Shown piece after piece: positions 1-11,035 of a DNA stretch of 64,000 nt. A model generated the notes under the pieces. The model did not search any database, was not told the DNA's origin, and saw only the letters and a list, made by a program, of their open reading frames with translations. Each line of letters opens with the position of its first letter. Within the stretch, counting starts at the first letter, position 1. The stretch is taken from NCBI RefSeq assembly GCF_036373705.1, contig NC_089851.1, positions 47,117,470 to 47,181,469 of the forward strand. The letters are read 5' to 3'. A program made the position numbers and the translations under genes. This DNA is from Amia ocellicauda (lineage: Eukaryota > Chordata > Actinopteri > Amiiformes > Amiidae).

Positions 1-986
1 GTGTATTGCAGGTGAAGGCTTTATTTAAATCAAAATCATATCTTTATGTATTACTGTCACAATATGATAGGTGGTCGAAAAATAAATTATGCAAACCTTT
101 GAAAGTGGTATGGACTTGGAAGATTGCAGCCACAATTAAAAGCTCTCTCGCCAAGGTCTTCAGGTGTTACCTCTGCTCAGTCCATATGAAGCCAACCCTT
201 GCAAACACTGCATTGTTTTTTCTTCTGGGTACAGCATTCTAAAATGTGGAGCACAGAATGTAATTAGAGTATTTGACAATTATACAATATTTTTTACATG
301 CTTTGAATATTGATCTTGATAGAATAAAAGTTACCCACTTCTTCCCAGTTGTACTTCTTTGATAAATGCAGGCACTGATATTGCTGGCCATGCACAAATC
401 ACTGTCTTCTTCAGTTTCAGGTAATGTCAGTGTGTCTTTTTCTACCTTTAAATATTTCAGAGGCAATAGTATTATATAAGTTTATATGTCAGTATTTTCT
501 GTGCATACTTTTATGGAGAATGGTAAAGTAATATTTTGTTACCTTGGGATGCAAACAGGTCACCAAGGCTGAAGCATGGTACACTCTCAGATGTGAGACT
601 TGGCTTCTGTTCATTATTCTTGGTATCATGTCAATGCCTTTTAATTTCAAGCTCTGCAGTCTTGAGAGATTCAAGGAAACCTATGTATCAAATACATACA
701 CACTATAATGGTTTAATTTGTAACTTAAATATTACTTACAGTGCAAATGAATACTCCACAGCTTTCTGAATCATTCTGCATCCATGGGGGTGGATAAATT
801 GTACTCCATGTAAATAAGTCCCATGTTTCTCTGAAAACATTCCTAGATAAATATAAACCATACTTGTAATTGTGTACATATGAAGCTTCCTAGCTCCAAT
901 ACAAGAAAAGATAAAAATAGAGCACATTGTAATTTGGTTGCCATTAACTCATCTACATGTACATTAATTCATATATACAATGTGCC
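1..986. other. Intergenic stretch without a recognised gene
   Basis: AT-rich sequence. Open frames are all under 80 codons and none resembles a known family or has paired splice signals. I see no repeat termini here. In human, IMPA1 and SLC10A5 lie beyond the 3' end of ZFAND1, but no part of either is recognisable here. Confidence 0.4.
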
Positions 987-1483
987 TCTCACGGTCTCAC
1001 TTGACCCTACCTGAGTTCACCACCAGAAGTCTCTCTCTCCCGAATATTAGCCCCAGTGTTTCTCCTTCCCTGTATCCAGATCAACCAGTCACTCCACATT
1101 CCTTCCATCCAGGTGCACCTGTTTCATCCTCCCTTCTTCCCATTGGTCAATCAGTCCTTCACCCAGTTCTAGCCTTCCCTTCTACACAGTATTTAAACCC
1201 CTCCGTTTCCCAGTATTATCGTGAAGTCTTGCATTCTCTCTCAAATCATTTCTAAGCCTTGTTATTTGATTGCTTTCCCATGTTTTTTTTTTTTTTTACT
1301 CCTGCTTCCCCGTTTCATTCACCTCTTTCGGATTTCCCCATTAGCCTGTTTGCCCGATTGACTGACCCTGGACTGTCCCTGTTTACTCTCTCTGATTTTC
1401 CCTGTCAGATTGTTTGCATTAGCATTTTACCAACACAGAGCCTGCGATTGGATCCTTTCCCATGATTCTCTGAGGACATTACA
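987..1483 (+). mobile_element. Solo LTR of the chromodomain gypsy family
   Basis: The sequence is homologous along its length to the two LTRs of the gypsy element at 17229-22524. Shared blocks include a start like TCTCACGGTCTC, a GTTCACCACCAGA block, CAGGTGCACCTGTT, and an end like GAGGACATTACA. The 5-bp direct repeat GTGCC flanks it exactly (982-986 and 1484-1488), as expected of a target-site duplication, so this is a solo LTR left by LTR-LTR recombination. The expected first bases TG read TC, a point change. Confidence 0.85.
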
Positions 1484-1884
1484 GTGCCAGATGCATCGTA
1501 TATCTGAAGTAATATTAGGAAAAGGACGTTGTAAGAATGGAACCTATAAAAGTGACGGGAACCAAGACAATTCAGGTTAAATGCAACGTATTACAGACCT
1601 CATAATATAGAGCAGTTTAACAGTAGACTTGATTGACAAGCCTGTCCAACTCCACCTTCCAGTGTTCCCACCCCTCCCACCAGAGTAGCCAATGGCAGCC
1701 GCATACAAGGAGACAATGAAACTCTCCCACATTCCTGGGTAACGACTCACACCTGTATCTCTTGAAGGTGATTCAATTATCTCTCCCCAAAGTCTCCTCA
1801 CTAACCTTTAACAGTGGCTATTGTTGTGCTATTGCAGTATTTTATTCCTTACAGACTTCTAACCAATTATAAAAAATAAAATAC
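1484..1884. other. No gene seen
   Basis: Between the solo LTR and the last Ulp1-like exon of the Zisupton-like pseudogene. The 3' exons that should carry the rest of the protease (catalytic Gln/Cys part) are not recognisable, so the element seems to be cut or too decayed here. Confidence 0.35.
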
Positions 1885-2869
1885 CTCAAGATTTCCATGT
1901 CCTGTTCTTGAATTTGTTTGTAGCATCCGAGGGAGTCATACACTCTGATTTGTTTTTGTTTTCCATCAAACACCTTGTGAAAAATACAGAAATGCAATGA
2001 ATACTTTTATGCAATTTTCAGAAAATGTAAGTATTAGGTATTTTACAAAAGTAAATGAGTGTTCTGTGTCAAGGCAAAGTTTTTAATACCTCTTACTCCA
2101 GTACTTAATTGATATCACTTCCACTCTCCATTATCAAGATATTATTAAATCAAATTAAACGTTTTTATATTGGTTTTCACTTACCCAAAGAATAAAGTGG
2201 TTTCCTGATTCAGGGGCCGAGTGGCCCACAACTCATGGAAACAAAACTTTTGTCTCTTTTGAAAGGATCTGGTCATACAAATTACAATATAATTTTACTT
2301 ACACATAGAGACATTTTTATTTTCAAATTAACAGAAATGTTGAGAAGCACTAAACATATTGCTAAGATTGCTAAATAACCAAATGCTCAATATGTACGTA
2401 CTTTTTGTGCACTTTAGATACATGAGCGTAACCTGCTTTTTGGTTTTCCAATCTCTCCACCAAAGTGTGAACCAAAATGACTCAATCTGTGAAGAAACAT
2501 TTTAACAATTTAACATTGCTTTAAAGGTAAGGCTGATTTAAATTTTGTATTGAATAAACATAGGTATGTCCTTTTTCCCAGAAGTTGCTTGTTTTATCCT
2601 CACATTGACAATCTTTAAAATAAAACAAAGTTATTTTAAATGAAATAGGACATATCATGTTCATACAATTTAATTTTACAAAGAAGCCTTACTTACACTA
2701 TCTGTCAGCCAGGGTCCACCACCCCAATTCTTACGTGTTTCTTCTTCAGCAAAAATAATGTAGGGTAGCACAAACTTTTCACATCTCTTAAAGTGGCTGT
2801 AGTCATCTCCACTGTAATCACTGGGTCGAATTCATTCTGGCCCTCCTGCAGAAGCCTGTGCAGTTTACC
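1885..2869 (-). pseudogene. Ulp1-like cysteine protease exons of the Zisupton-like element
   Basis: Four blocks. Block 2869-2697 (GTAAGT donor) ends in another frame with DYSHFKRCEKFVLPYI and GPWLTDS, like the WLxD entry motif of Ulp1/SENP proteases. Block 2486 to about 2394 reads LVERLENQKAGYAHVSK. Block 2268-2185 reads ETKVLFP-stop-VVGHSAPE then NHFILW, with the catalytic-type His. Block 1973-1885 reads VFDGKQKQIRVYDSLGCYK, with the catalytic-type Asp. The last two join in phase. The Gln and Cys of the active site would lie downstream and are not found. Ulp1-like proteases are known companions of Zisupton/KDZ transposases; the stop and frameshift show it is dead. Confidence 0.6.
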
Positions 2870-2960
2870 CTTAATAGGAAATACAAAACCATTAATAATT
2901 TTCAAATGGATATTTATTCTTTATCAAGTGTGTACATATACTGTAATTGCTTTTAAATAC

Positions 2961-3105
2961 CTTATTTTCATTTTCTATGGGAAACGTATCAAAAGAAAAT
3001 GTACTGCTGCTGCCCTTCTCATCCGTGTCTTGGGGTTGTGCAGAAACAACCCGTCCTTGTGCCAGAGATTGCCTTTTGAGCCTCACTGCTGGCATTCTTT
3101 GCTCT
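2961..3105 (-). pseudogene. Zisupton-like linker exon
   Basis: Open segment between an AG acceptor (TTTTGATAG) and a GTATTT donor. It reads QSLAQGRVVSAQPQD then a Ser-rich stretch and FPIENENK. Its end joins in phase with the next exon (2869-2697). No domain is recognised; it looks like a low-complexity linker before the protease. Its first part is shared with the Tc1 copy at 6550-6769. Confidence 0.45.
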
Positions 3106-3290
3106 ATCAAAATCAAAACAGGGTAGGTTATAATCCTCAACATATATGATATTGTTTATTGCATACTGCAAGGGTTTCTTTTGTTTCATTTTTATGTAAA
3201 CTGTGTTGACGTGCCGCTTCTGATGTACAGTGTATATATATAGAAGTAGTTTAAGGTTTGTTCTTGTGTACTGCCTGGTTTTAGGTTTCA
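3075..3290. repeat. 216-bp segment duplicated inside the Tc1 at 6550-6769
   Basis: Nearly identical to 6550-6769, in the same orientation. Here it overlaps the acceptor and start of the Zisupton-like linker exon, so this locus is the likelier source and the Tc1 copy the recipient. Confidence 0.85.
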
Positions 3291-3358
3291 TATTTGTACT
3301 TATTATTGTAACCCACAGAACTGCTTGTAATCCCTGCAGCTGTGGCTGACACAAAACA

Positions 3359-3785
3359 TGTTATTCGCACAGTATGTGCTAAACTATCTCCCCCTTCTTT
3401 GCCACAAATATATTCTGTGTTACACCTCCTCGGACAATAACATTCCCACGAGGCATGACGTGCACCTGCTTGTGGGAACACTGCAGAACTTTTTCTTACT
3501 CAAACCCATTAACCAATGAATCATTACTATTATGTTATGTAACTACGTATCGGGACTGCCCTGTAACTGTTGCTGAAGTTGTTTGTTAGACTGTATAAAG
3601 GCTGTGTGAAACTTTCAATAAACTGAAGATAAACAAATGGACTACTTCTGTGTCTGTGCATTTTTCTTCCCAAGCGCTCGTCTCCTGCTGAACGGTCTCT
3701 CCTGTATTTGAAACGCTGACTGGCCTGACTGCCTGATTCACTGGGATCTGAAGGGTTGCTTCAACTGAAGCATTGTACCTTAACA
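3359..3785 (+). mobile_element. Solo LTR (second LTR family)
   Basis: It contains a TATAAA box (about 3594) and AATAAA (about 3618) within a block homologous to the reverse-oriented LTR at 23476-24018. Shared parts include GCTGTGTGAAACTTTCAATA, the U5-like GCCTGATTCACTGGG, and the end TTGTACCTTAACA. The 3' end is firm. The 5' end is uncertain because the U3 parts have diverged; TGTTATTCG at 3359 is my choice and 3307 is an alternative. No target duplication was found. Confidence 0.6.
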
Positions 3786-3979
3786 CATACAAACATAACA
3801 TTTGGTGTAAAATAACCTAAAGTTCAAATAAGTAATCGTAGCTTGTTTAGTTAGTTGATTCTTAAAATGGTAAATACTAACCAGATCCAAAAAGTGTTAA
3901 TCTTCCATCAGGAGAAATTTCCAAAGGGTCCGATGTTTGCTTTCTCATGTGTCTTAGAAATTCCTTATTTATCTTTTCA

Positions 3980-4563
3980 TTATGAAAATAAAAAACTAGC
4001 CGTAAAGAAAACATGTAATGGGTGTCTTTCATTTCTGAAAGGAAATAACAGCTTGAGGAAAGTTCCCGGTTCAGCTTCGGAGGTATTGACGATTCCTAAC
4101 AGCTCAGGCAACAGTTTCATACTCCTTAATTTCTCCTCTGGCCTCTTCTGTTTTTTTTTTTTTTCATGAAACCGGTCATACAGAGAAAAATGTTCATTTG
4201 TCTCGGTTAATGGATGCACTTGAGTGTATCTTTCACATGGCACTTGCTCAGTCTTCACAGCAAAACCTTTAAAGTGTAGCGCAGCTATCCAGGGCAATTC
4301 TACGTTAAGTGTGTCATCTAGGGCATTGTTGATATTGACTTCTGATGCTTCACAGAGCCTGCCATCATGTGGTTGAAAATACTTCTGTGAGTTCCAGTTG
4401 TTGGTGTGTCTTGCGACCCTGCCTGCAATGTCTGAGATATAGATGTTTGGAGGGTGTCTGAAACTCGGCAAACCATCCTCATGATCTCTTGCCGATTCTT
4501 GCCACCACAGTGGTGAAGAGTAATAGACCACAGAGTGCATACACCCCATATGCAAAACTCCAC
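3980..4563 (-). pseudogene. Zisupton-like transposase core, second part
   Basis: The exon starts at 4563 after CTGTCCAG and joins the SAP-like exon in phase. It reads GVLHMGCMHSVVYYSSPL, ARDHEDG, a PPNIYISDIAGRVARHT stretch, DGRLCEAS, LPWI, HPLTETNEHFSLYDRFHE and LLPELLG. These correspond block by block to the C-terminal part of the KDZ-type core in HMGXB3-related proteins. After LLPELLG the conserved Glu-containing helix is scrambled and the frame runs into non-coding sequence, which suggests a small deletion or frameshift near 4080-4050. Confidence 0.65.
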
Positions 4564-4678
4564 CTGGACAGCAAGGAAATGAAAGAGTAATACAACAAAG
4601 TTACGTTTTTGAAACTTCTAAAACAAGTAATCATGCTTTTGATTGATTTCTTTATATTGTTTTTCAAAATATACATAC

Positions 4679-5212
4679 CTCCTGTTTTTTGAATCTGAAC
4701 AAACATCTTTGGATATAGGTCTTTATAAAGTAACAGCTCCTGCAGTCAAATGATCAGGTCAGCTCGGGAACCTTGACCAGACACACCAAGGTTTTGACAG
4801 GCTGCTTCCAGCTGATCTCTGTTGGCCTATGAATATATATGTATTTTTACATTACTTTTTTGTAGGGGGGGGCAGTCCATATAGAAGCATAGTTATTGTG
4901 TGTATCTGTCTGATAACACTTAAGTGATTGTATGATGAAATAACCTAAATAGATTTATAGCCAGCTGATCAGTTAAATGCTGGATAAGATGCATGTTCCA
5001 TGTTTTCGGGAAAAAATACCTTTCCAGATTCCAGAAGGTGAAAAACCATGTCCTCATCAATCTTGGTGATGCTTTTAATTTGCTGCTGGTCAGCTTTTCT
5101 TCTAGGCATACCCTTTAATGCTTGTGTTTTTCTATTCTGCTGGCTGCCCCAATCCAAGGTGCAAATGCAGAATATGACAATGGTTTATGGAAGGGATTGT
5201 TACCAGTATAAC
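4679..5212 (-). pseudogene. Zisupton-like exons: APWIG block and SAP-like domain with a stop codon
   Basis: Exon 5212-5020 starts with GYTGNNPFHKPLSYS and APWIG, shifts frame near 5120, and ends VFHLLESGK before a GTATTT donor. Exon 4826-4679 (AG acceptor, GTATGT donor) reads ANRDQLEAACQNLGVS and RADLII-stop-LQELL. This is a SAP-like helix-turn-helix for DNA binding, interrupted by TGA at 4746-4748 where the family has Arg; CGA to TGA is the likely change. The two exons join in phase. Confidence 0.6.
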
Positions 5213-5570
5213 CTATAAGAATAGAAAATAAAAATATAAAATTTCATAGCAGAACACATGTGCATTTTATTTCATACATGGACTACAATTCGAATACACA
5301 CGCATTACATGCTAATTATTATACAGATATAAAATATTAAAATGGCTACGAAATAATCAAACGTATGAAATTATATATGATATGAGATAACATAAATGTT
5401 GGATATCCATAGAATGACCTCTTGCAATGAATGTGTCAAGGATAATAAAGTTGAATGTTATTAAGAAGTGTAGGTGAAATTTCCATTCTCAAGGACTTCT
5501 AAAGGGAAATACATAGTATGTGTATTTGACTGTTTGAGCATTGTTTATCATTTTAATTACAATTTCTTAC

Positions 5571-6010
5571 CATCACATAAACCATTGGCTATAATTTCTC
5601 CCTCCAAGTTTTGCCATGTTAAGTCTAAGTCCATTTCCATATCCTCTGCAGGTACATTGTCCTGATTGGGTCTTTTAAACAGATTGACTAAAGGAAAAAA
5701 GAAATGCTCATCAATTAATTGTATAGCAATTTATTAAAATCTGTGGACATTAGATACAACAACATAAATTACACTAATCAGGAAGATCAAATACGGTTTT
5801 CCAGTTTGCATCTGCAATGATAACAGGTGGTTGGTGGCCACATCGCAAGCAAAAGTAATTATAAGAACATGCTCTCATAGCAGAAAAATGAAAAAAATCT
5901 TTTGTTATGGTGTTGTGATGTATTTTAATCCCCATAAAGGTTTCCATTGTCCTCAGAAAGTGTCCTACTGCTGTGTGGTTCCGTTGAGAATATGTATGAC
6001 AGAAACTCAT
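5571..6010 (-). pseudogene. Zisupton-like transposase core, first part
   Basis: Block 6010-5779 reads NHTAVGHFL, then CLRCGHQPPVII and a VFDLP end. Block 5687-5571 (AG acceptor, GTAAGA donor) continues with VNLFKRP, a DLTWQNLEGE segment and ANGLCDG. The reading frame joins only if one base (G) is left after VFDLP, but the bases that follow are ATTAGT instead of a GT donor, so the donor has mutated or another site is used. In the family this part includes the first acidic residues of the RNase-H-like core. Confidence 0.6.
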
Positions 6011-6030
6011 TTTTAATTAATAGTACTATA

Positions 6031-7581
6031 CAGTGGGGGAAAAAAGTATTTGATCCCCTGCTGATTTTGTACGTTTGCCAACTGACAAAGAAATTATCAG
6101 TCTATAATTTTAATGGTAGGTGTATTTTAGCAGTGAGAGACAGAATAACAACAACAAAATCCAGAAAAACACATTTCAAAAAAGTTATAAATTGATTTGC
6201 ATGTTAATGAGGGAAATAAGTATTTGACCCCTTCGACTTAGTACTTGGTGGCAAAACCCTTGTTGGCAATCACAGAGGTCAGACGTTTCTTGTAGTTGGC
6301 CACCAGGTTTGCACACATCTCAGGAGGGATTTTGTCCCACTCCTCTTTGCAGATATTTGCAGAAGGAGGTTCTCACCCAAGATTTGACGGTACATGGCCC
6401 GGTCCATCGTCCCTTTGATGCGGTGCAGTTGTCCTGTCCCCTTAGCAGAAAAACACCCCCAAAGCATAATGTTTCCACCTCCATGTTTTTGACGGTGGGG
6501 ATGGTGTTCTTGGGGTCATTCCTCCTCCTCCAAAACACGGCGAGTTGAGTTTGAGCCTCACTGCTGGCATTCTTTGCTCTATCAAAATCAAAACAGGGTA
6601 GGTTATAATCCTCAACATATATGATATTGTTTATTGCATACTGCGAGGGTTTCTTTTGTTTCATTTTTATGTAAACTGTGTTGACGTGCCGCTTCTGATG
6701 TACGGTGTATATATATATATAGAAGTAGTTTAAGGTTTGTTCTTGTGTACTGCCTGGTTTTAGGTTTCAGCTCAATTTTGGTCTCATCTGACCACAACAC
6801 TTTCACCCAGTTCTCCTCTGAATCATTCAGATGTTTATTGGCAAACTTCAGATGGGCCTGTACATGTGCTTTCTTGAGCAGGGGGGCTTTGCGGGCGCTG
6901 CAGGATTTCAGTCCTTCACGGCGTAGTGTGTTACCAATTGTTTTCTTGGGGACTATGGTCCCAGCTGCCTTGAGATCATCCTCCCGTGTAGTTCTGGGCT
7001 GATTCCTCACTGTTCTCATGATCATTGAAACACCACGAGGTGAGATCTTGCATGGAGCCCCAGACCGAGGGAGACTGACAGTTATTTTGTGTTTCTTCCA
7101 TTTGCGAATAATCACACCAACTGTTGTCACCTTCTCACCAAGCTGCTTGGCGATGGTCTTGTAGCCCATTCCAGCCTTGTGTAGGTCTACAATCTTGTCC
7201 CTGACATCCTTGGACAGCTCTTTGGTCTTGGCCATGGTGGAGCGTTTGGAATCTGATTGATTGATTGCTTCTGTGGACAGGTGTCTTTTATACAGGTAAC
7301 GAACTGAGATTAGGAGCACTCCCTCAGCTCGTTACCTGTATAAAAGACACCTGGGAGCCAGAAATCTTGCTGATTGATAGGGGATCAAATACTTATTTCC
7401 CTCATTAACATGCAAATCAATTTATAACTTTTTTGAAATGCGTTTTTCTGGATTTTTTTGTTATTATTCTGTCTCTCACTGTTAAAATACACAAACCATT
7501 AAAATTATAGACTGATCATTTCTTTGTCAGTGGGCAAACGTACAAAATCAGCAGGGGATCAAATACTTTTTTCCCTCACTG
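6031..7581 (-). mobile_element. Tc1-like transposon, complete ends, internally altered
   Basis: Both terminal inverted repeats are present (CAGTGGGGGAAAAAAGTATT at the left and its complement at the right), flanked by TA dinucleotides at 6029-6030 and 7582-7583. It lies inside the Zisupton-like remnant. A 220-bp piece (6550-6769) copied from the Zisupton-like sequence replaces about 13 bp of the transposase gene. It belongs to the same family as the copies at 15474-16848 and 29058-29459. Confidence 0.9.
6238..7235 (-). pseudogene. Tc1 transposase, disrupted
   Basis: The ATG at 7235 starts [20 protein letters not shown], the paired helix-turn-helix DNA-binding part typical of Tc1. [10 protein letters not shown] carries the first catalytic Asp. 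The frame is then broken by the 220-bp foreign piece. The distal part, running to a TAA at 6240-6238, shows the same order as the 15.5-kb copy but with further deletions, including the stretch that should hold the second catalytic Asp. It is not able to encode transposase. Confidence 0.85.
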
Positions 7582-7583
7582 TA

Positions 7584-8489
7584 TGTATTTTAAACGGCAC
7601 AGCGCGACTCCCTTAATTTATTAATCTTACTACAGATTTGTAACTGCAAACAATACTTTTTGCCGAATTATTTATAATTTACTTATCAGATGTCCTTAAC
7701 CAGGGCAAGTTACAGTTGAAACAAAATACACACGTTTCATGATTATTCATCCAGCTACAATATAGCAGGTTATAGTTTAATTAAAGTGTGCATGTCTCAG
7801 TCATGGCGTTTATGGACTCATTTATTAAACCAGTCCTTAATGTTTTAGAGGGAAACCCAGATCTGCTGTATTCATTTATTCATTAATTTAACTTGTAAAT
7901 GGGCACACGTTAACTTAATCGTGATCGCCTTCCCACTGATTGTCTCTGCGGATTGTCCTGCACACCATTCACAAAACACAGCCTGAAACACCGGCCAGCT
8001 GTTCATAAAATATTAATAACATCGGCTGCTATGATGCGATTATTATCCTTCAGTTTATTTTTAACTAGTCACTGCACCGGTCCTGTGAAATCCAAATTTT
8101 TAATGCACTTGGATATTAACTGTAAGCAGTCATTGTTTCTGTACGTGGATTTCACTCCATGCTGCTAATAAAACTGTAATTTATTCGTGATCACACAGGG
8201 CACTTGAGATTATATCTTCTGATATAATGTATCTGATCTCTTCCCTGTGTCTGCAAGTCAAGCGCACACCTCCGTTCCTGAAAGCGAATCATGTCCTCAG
8301 TGGGCGGGACGGACGCTTACTGACACGTCTAGCACCAGATATTTAACCGTCCACAAAACACTGACGCGTCCGGACGCTTAGCCAGTGGAAACACCCTGGG
8401 GCATTGGATGCCTGTGTATATACAGTATACAGTGTATATACAATACTTAAAAACAAATATTAATAACTGCTTAAATAGAAAATACTTAC
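7584..8489. other. No gene; putative transposon terminus near 8362
   Basis: This is the gap between the Tc1 and the Zisupton-like 8490 exon, where one expected exon is missing. The stretch around 8362-8405 (GGACGCTTAGCCAGTGGAA) recurs at about 61757-61795 with small changes, which suggests ends of a shared DNA-transposon family. Nothing else is recognised. Confidence 0.4.
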
Positions 8490-9073
8490 CTTTGTGAACC
8501 TTGAAAAGTCCATATACAACAGCATTCTTAGTCACCAGTTTTGGATCGGAGAGCTGTGGTGGGATTGGTCCAGGACAGTAAGGACATCTTGTTTCATGTG
8601 GGATGAACTGTCCAGGTACATCTTTTTCTTGCTTTGGTGTGTCTTCCCAGTGTACACAAAAAGTACACAAATCTGTCAGAGAACCTAGCATTAAACAAAA
8701 CTGGGTAAACACTACACACCCCTTCAATGGATGTTTGTGTTTGTAATGAAAGACATTAATCTTTCCTAAACTTTGAAATAAGGCCATTATCACACATATT
8801 TTCAAAAACTTTGTCTTGTAGTGTAGATGGTGGAGTGAATGGTAGTAACACAGCAGTTCTCTGTAAATTAATACATTCCAAAGCAGGAGCCATAAACTCC
8901 CTACACTTCTCCGATTCACAGTCAATCACTTGTGCAGTGAAAGATTTGCAGATATGTAATGGTGCCCTTTGACCACTTTTGACTTTGGGAGTGAAATAAA
9001 TACCACTTTTAACAGCAACACAGTAAATGGGATCCTTTGCTACCCCATGTTGATGCATAGCGTGTTGTTGCAA
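8490..9073 (-). pseudogene. Zisupton-like exons: cysteine-cluster (CxC4-like) and WED/CPYCPG block
   Basis: The 5' block (9073 to about 8765) reads through HQHGVAKDPIYCVAV, a YFTPKV segment and Cys residues spaced like the KDZ-associated CxC4 cluster, ending at LISKFRKD before a stop in that frame. The protein continues in another frame (HPLKGCVVFTQF). The second block is 8684-8490, with an AG acceptor before it and a GTAAGT donor after it, and reads SLTDL, HWEDTPKQ, CPYCPG and VVYGLFKVHK. The change of frame between the two with no clear intron marks a frameshift. Further coding-like sequence upstream to about 9190 is too decayed to delimit. Confidence 0.6.
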
Positions 9074-9330
9074 GGAAGCATCACTTCCAAAACTGGCATT
9101 GCAGGTTGCAATGGTTTAAGTTTAATCTTTCCTCCAGGACTGGTTGGCTGTCTAGAGGAATCTTTCTCCTTTCAGACAGTGTTTCTAATAAAACAAATGC
9201 ACAATGTTTAATGAAAAACACATATGTCAGTATAGTGTATGTTAGGGTGCTCTACTCACACGAAAGGGTTTTGAGATCAGTGGTTTTCTTATTTCATCTG
9301 ATTTGCCTGTATAGCATTTTTAGAACTGTG

Positions 9331-9748
9331 TAGGAATGTAACTTGTTAACAAAAATACAACAGTGGTAAAATATTAGGATCAGCCTTAGATAGTAGAGTC
9401 ATTTAAAAAGCAAGTTAGAATGTGTTAAAAAAGAGTCCTTACCTGTACCATAGTTTCCATTTTTAATTTTGCAATCTGTAGTAAGAAGGACATATATAGT
9501 TTTGGGAATGTTTTTTAAAGCAGAATAGGCTAGTATGATGTACATTTGACATAAAAAATGATCAGTATGGAAGAAAGTGGAGCATAAGACTGACTATGAA
9601 AATATACAAAAGTAGAGCACTTATTCTTAGGCATTTCAAAGAGTTAAAATTAATTATATAAAAACAATTTTACTAATTTGTAATGGTATGAAATTTGTAA
9701 AATACAATGGCTTAAATATCTGTATTACCATGTTTTTCAAGGTGTTTC
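9331..9748. other. No gene seen
   Basis: AT-rich sequence between the decayed 5' end of the Zisupton-like unit and the gypsy gag start. No LTR or primer-binding site is recognisable upstream of the gypsy gag. Confidence 0.35.
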
Positions 9749-9817
9749 TTGAAATTATGCTTTAACAGCCATTTTCCATTCACCAGGAAGAGTCCCTTCG
9801 TTATTATAGTGATTAAT

Positions 9818-10744
9818 ATGGAGCAAAGCTTTAACCAGGCTTTGAAGGAACTTCATCAATCTTTAGTAGATTGTCTCTTAAGAAGAGATAAGCAAATAGA
9901 AACCAATCTCAAAGTTCATGCCATTAAAAGTAGCACTCCTCATAAACACAATCAGAACACTTTGAGTTTCCAACATCCTGTTCCCAGTGCTAGCACAGGT
10001 AGAAGTAGTCTTGCTGTGACAAACATGCCTCAACATTTTTCTTGTTTTGGAGGAGCGGGAAATGAAACTGACCCATTGTCTTATATGGAACGTTGTGAGG
10101 GATTCCTGGCTTTACAACCTTTGTCAGATGCTGAAGTTCTTGCCACACTGAACACAGTCCTGAAGGGTACAGCCAAGGACTGGTGGGTGGCTATGTGTTC
10201 CTCGGTTTTCACATGGCCTCAGTTCAAGGCAGCCTTTCAACGTTTGTTTCTCGCAGAAGACTATGAGGCTGAAGGGGAAAAGCGCCTGAGAGAGTGAATT
10301 CAGAGACCCAACGAAAGCATCAGGGACTTCGCCTTTCACTATTGGGTGTTATGCATGCGTTGGAAATCTGGTATATCAGAGAAGGATTTAGTTCAGCTTA
10401 TTTTGCGAAACAGTAACCCCAAATTGGCCAGTAGCCTGAGAGGAAACATTACTACCATGGATGAGTTGGCTCGGGTGGGCACGTTGATTGAATCGGACTG
10501 GGCTGTGCAGAAACAATACTGGGCAAAGGTAAACTATGTTTCTTTTGCCTCTGAGCCTAGTAAGAACATAAAAGCACCCAGTTTTCCATCTGTCAAAGCT
10601 CCAGAGTTCAAATTCCCTCCTAAGAAAGGTAATCAGGGGGTTATCCAGCCAAAGAGCAACCCCACCTTCTTGGGTCAGATTACAGTGCTGGTGGAGGTGA
10701 GATCCTTGCAATGTAAGGCCATGATGGCTGTACCTTCACCCTAA
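9818..10744 (+). pseudogene. Gypsy gag, interrupted
   Basis: The start MEQSFNQALKELHQS leads to a retrotransposon gag core with DPLSYMERCEGFL, LKGTAKDWW and WPQFKAAFQRLF. An in-frame TGA at 10295-10297 interrupts it, after which the same frame continues with RPNESIRDFAFHYWVL and on to 10744. TGA in place of CGA is likely. No CCHC zinc knuckle is seen in this copy. The product would form the particle core; this copy cannot make it without readthrough. Confidence 0.75.
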
Positions 10745-10912
10745 TGCGTGAAGATGTTTGGGATCGCATTAAAAAGCCACAAGAAGTGTTGAACACCTGC
10801 AAGGAACAGTCCTTTGTACTGGCAGATGGGAATAGCAACCCAGCGCTTGGTTCTGTGCAACTTGTTTACAACCTTCATGGGAGAACAATGGTCACTTACC
10901 ACCTTCATCATG
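10741..10912 (+). pseudogene. Gypsy protease remnant
   Basis: An open stretch reads MREDVWDRIKKPQEVL, then SFVLADGNSNPALGSVQL, like the flap and second half of a retropepsin. The active-site DTG region is missing at the gag boundary and the frame breaks again after 10912. Low-grade match by pattern only. Confidence 0.45.
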
Positions 10913-11035
10913 GCTAACTCACAGCTTGCTTTCTCCCTTGTTTGCTCCTCAGTAGTCAAGCACCGCATCTACACCTGTGATGATATCCCTGTAAGTAAAA
11001 AGGCCTACTGAGTTTCCCCGTAGAAGCGCCAAATA

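Larger units (their letters stand above)
1885..9130 (-). pseudogene. Zisupton/KDZ-type DNA transposon gene remnant (HMGXB3-related)
   Basis: A chain of exon-like blocks on the minus strand, most bounded by good splice signals, matches the order of the HMGXB3-related transposase family: cysteine-cluster region, a conserved WED/CPYCPG block, the transposase core, a SAP-like helix pair, a second core block, then a Ulp1-like cysteine protease. Known background: Zisupton elements of fish belong to the KDZ transposase superfamily, and HMGXB3 is a related host gene. Decay is clear. In-frame TGA codons replace probable CGA Arg codons in the SAP-like exon (4746-4748) and in a Ulp1 exon. There are frameshifts near 8775, 5120 and 2800, one donor site is lost near 5779, and an exon between 8490 and 6010 is missing, where a Tc1 is inserted. 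It is read as a dead autonomous element rather than a host gene. A decayed host paralogue of HMGXB3 cannot be excluded. Confidence 0.65.

Noticed and set aside
980..1465. Two plus-strand frames as a Ser/Pro-rich gene
   Set aside because: They lie within a solo LTR whose relatives are non-coding.
2793..3149. 118-codon plus-strand frame
   Set aside because: Antisense shadow over the Zisupton-like exons.
6309..7002. Plus-strand frames over the Tc1
   Set aside because: Complement of the transposase gene; the same shadows appear in the 16-kb copy.
1..9300. IMPA1 or SLC10A5, expected by human gene order
   Set aside because: No peptide similar to either is visible; exon-like blocks here fit the Zisupton/KDZ family instead.
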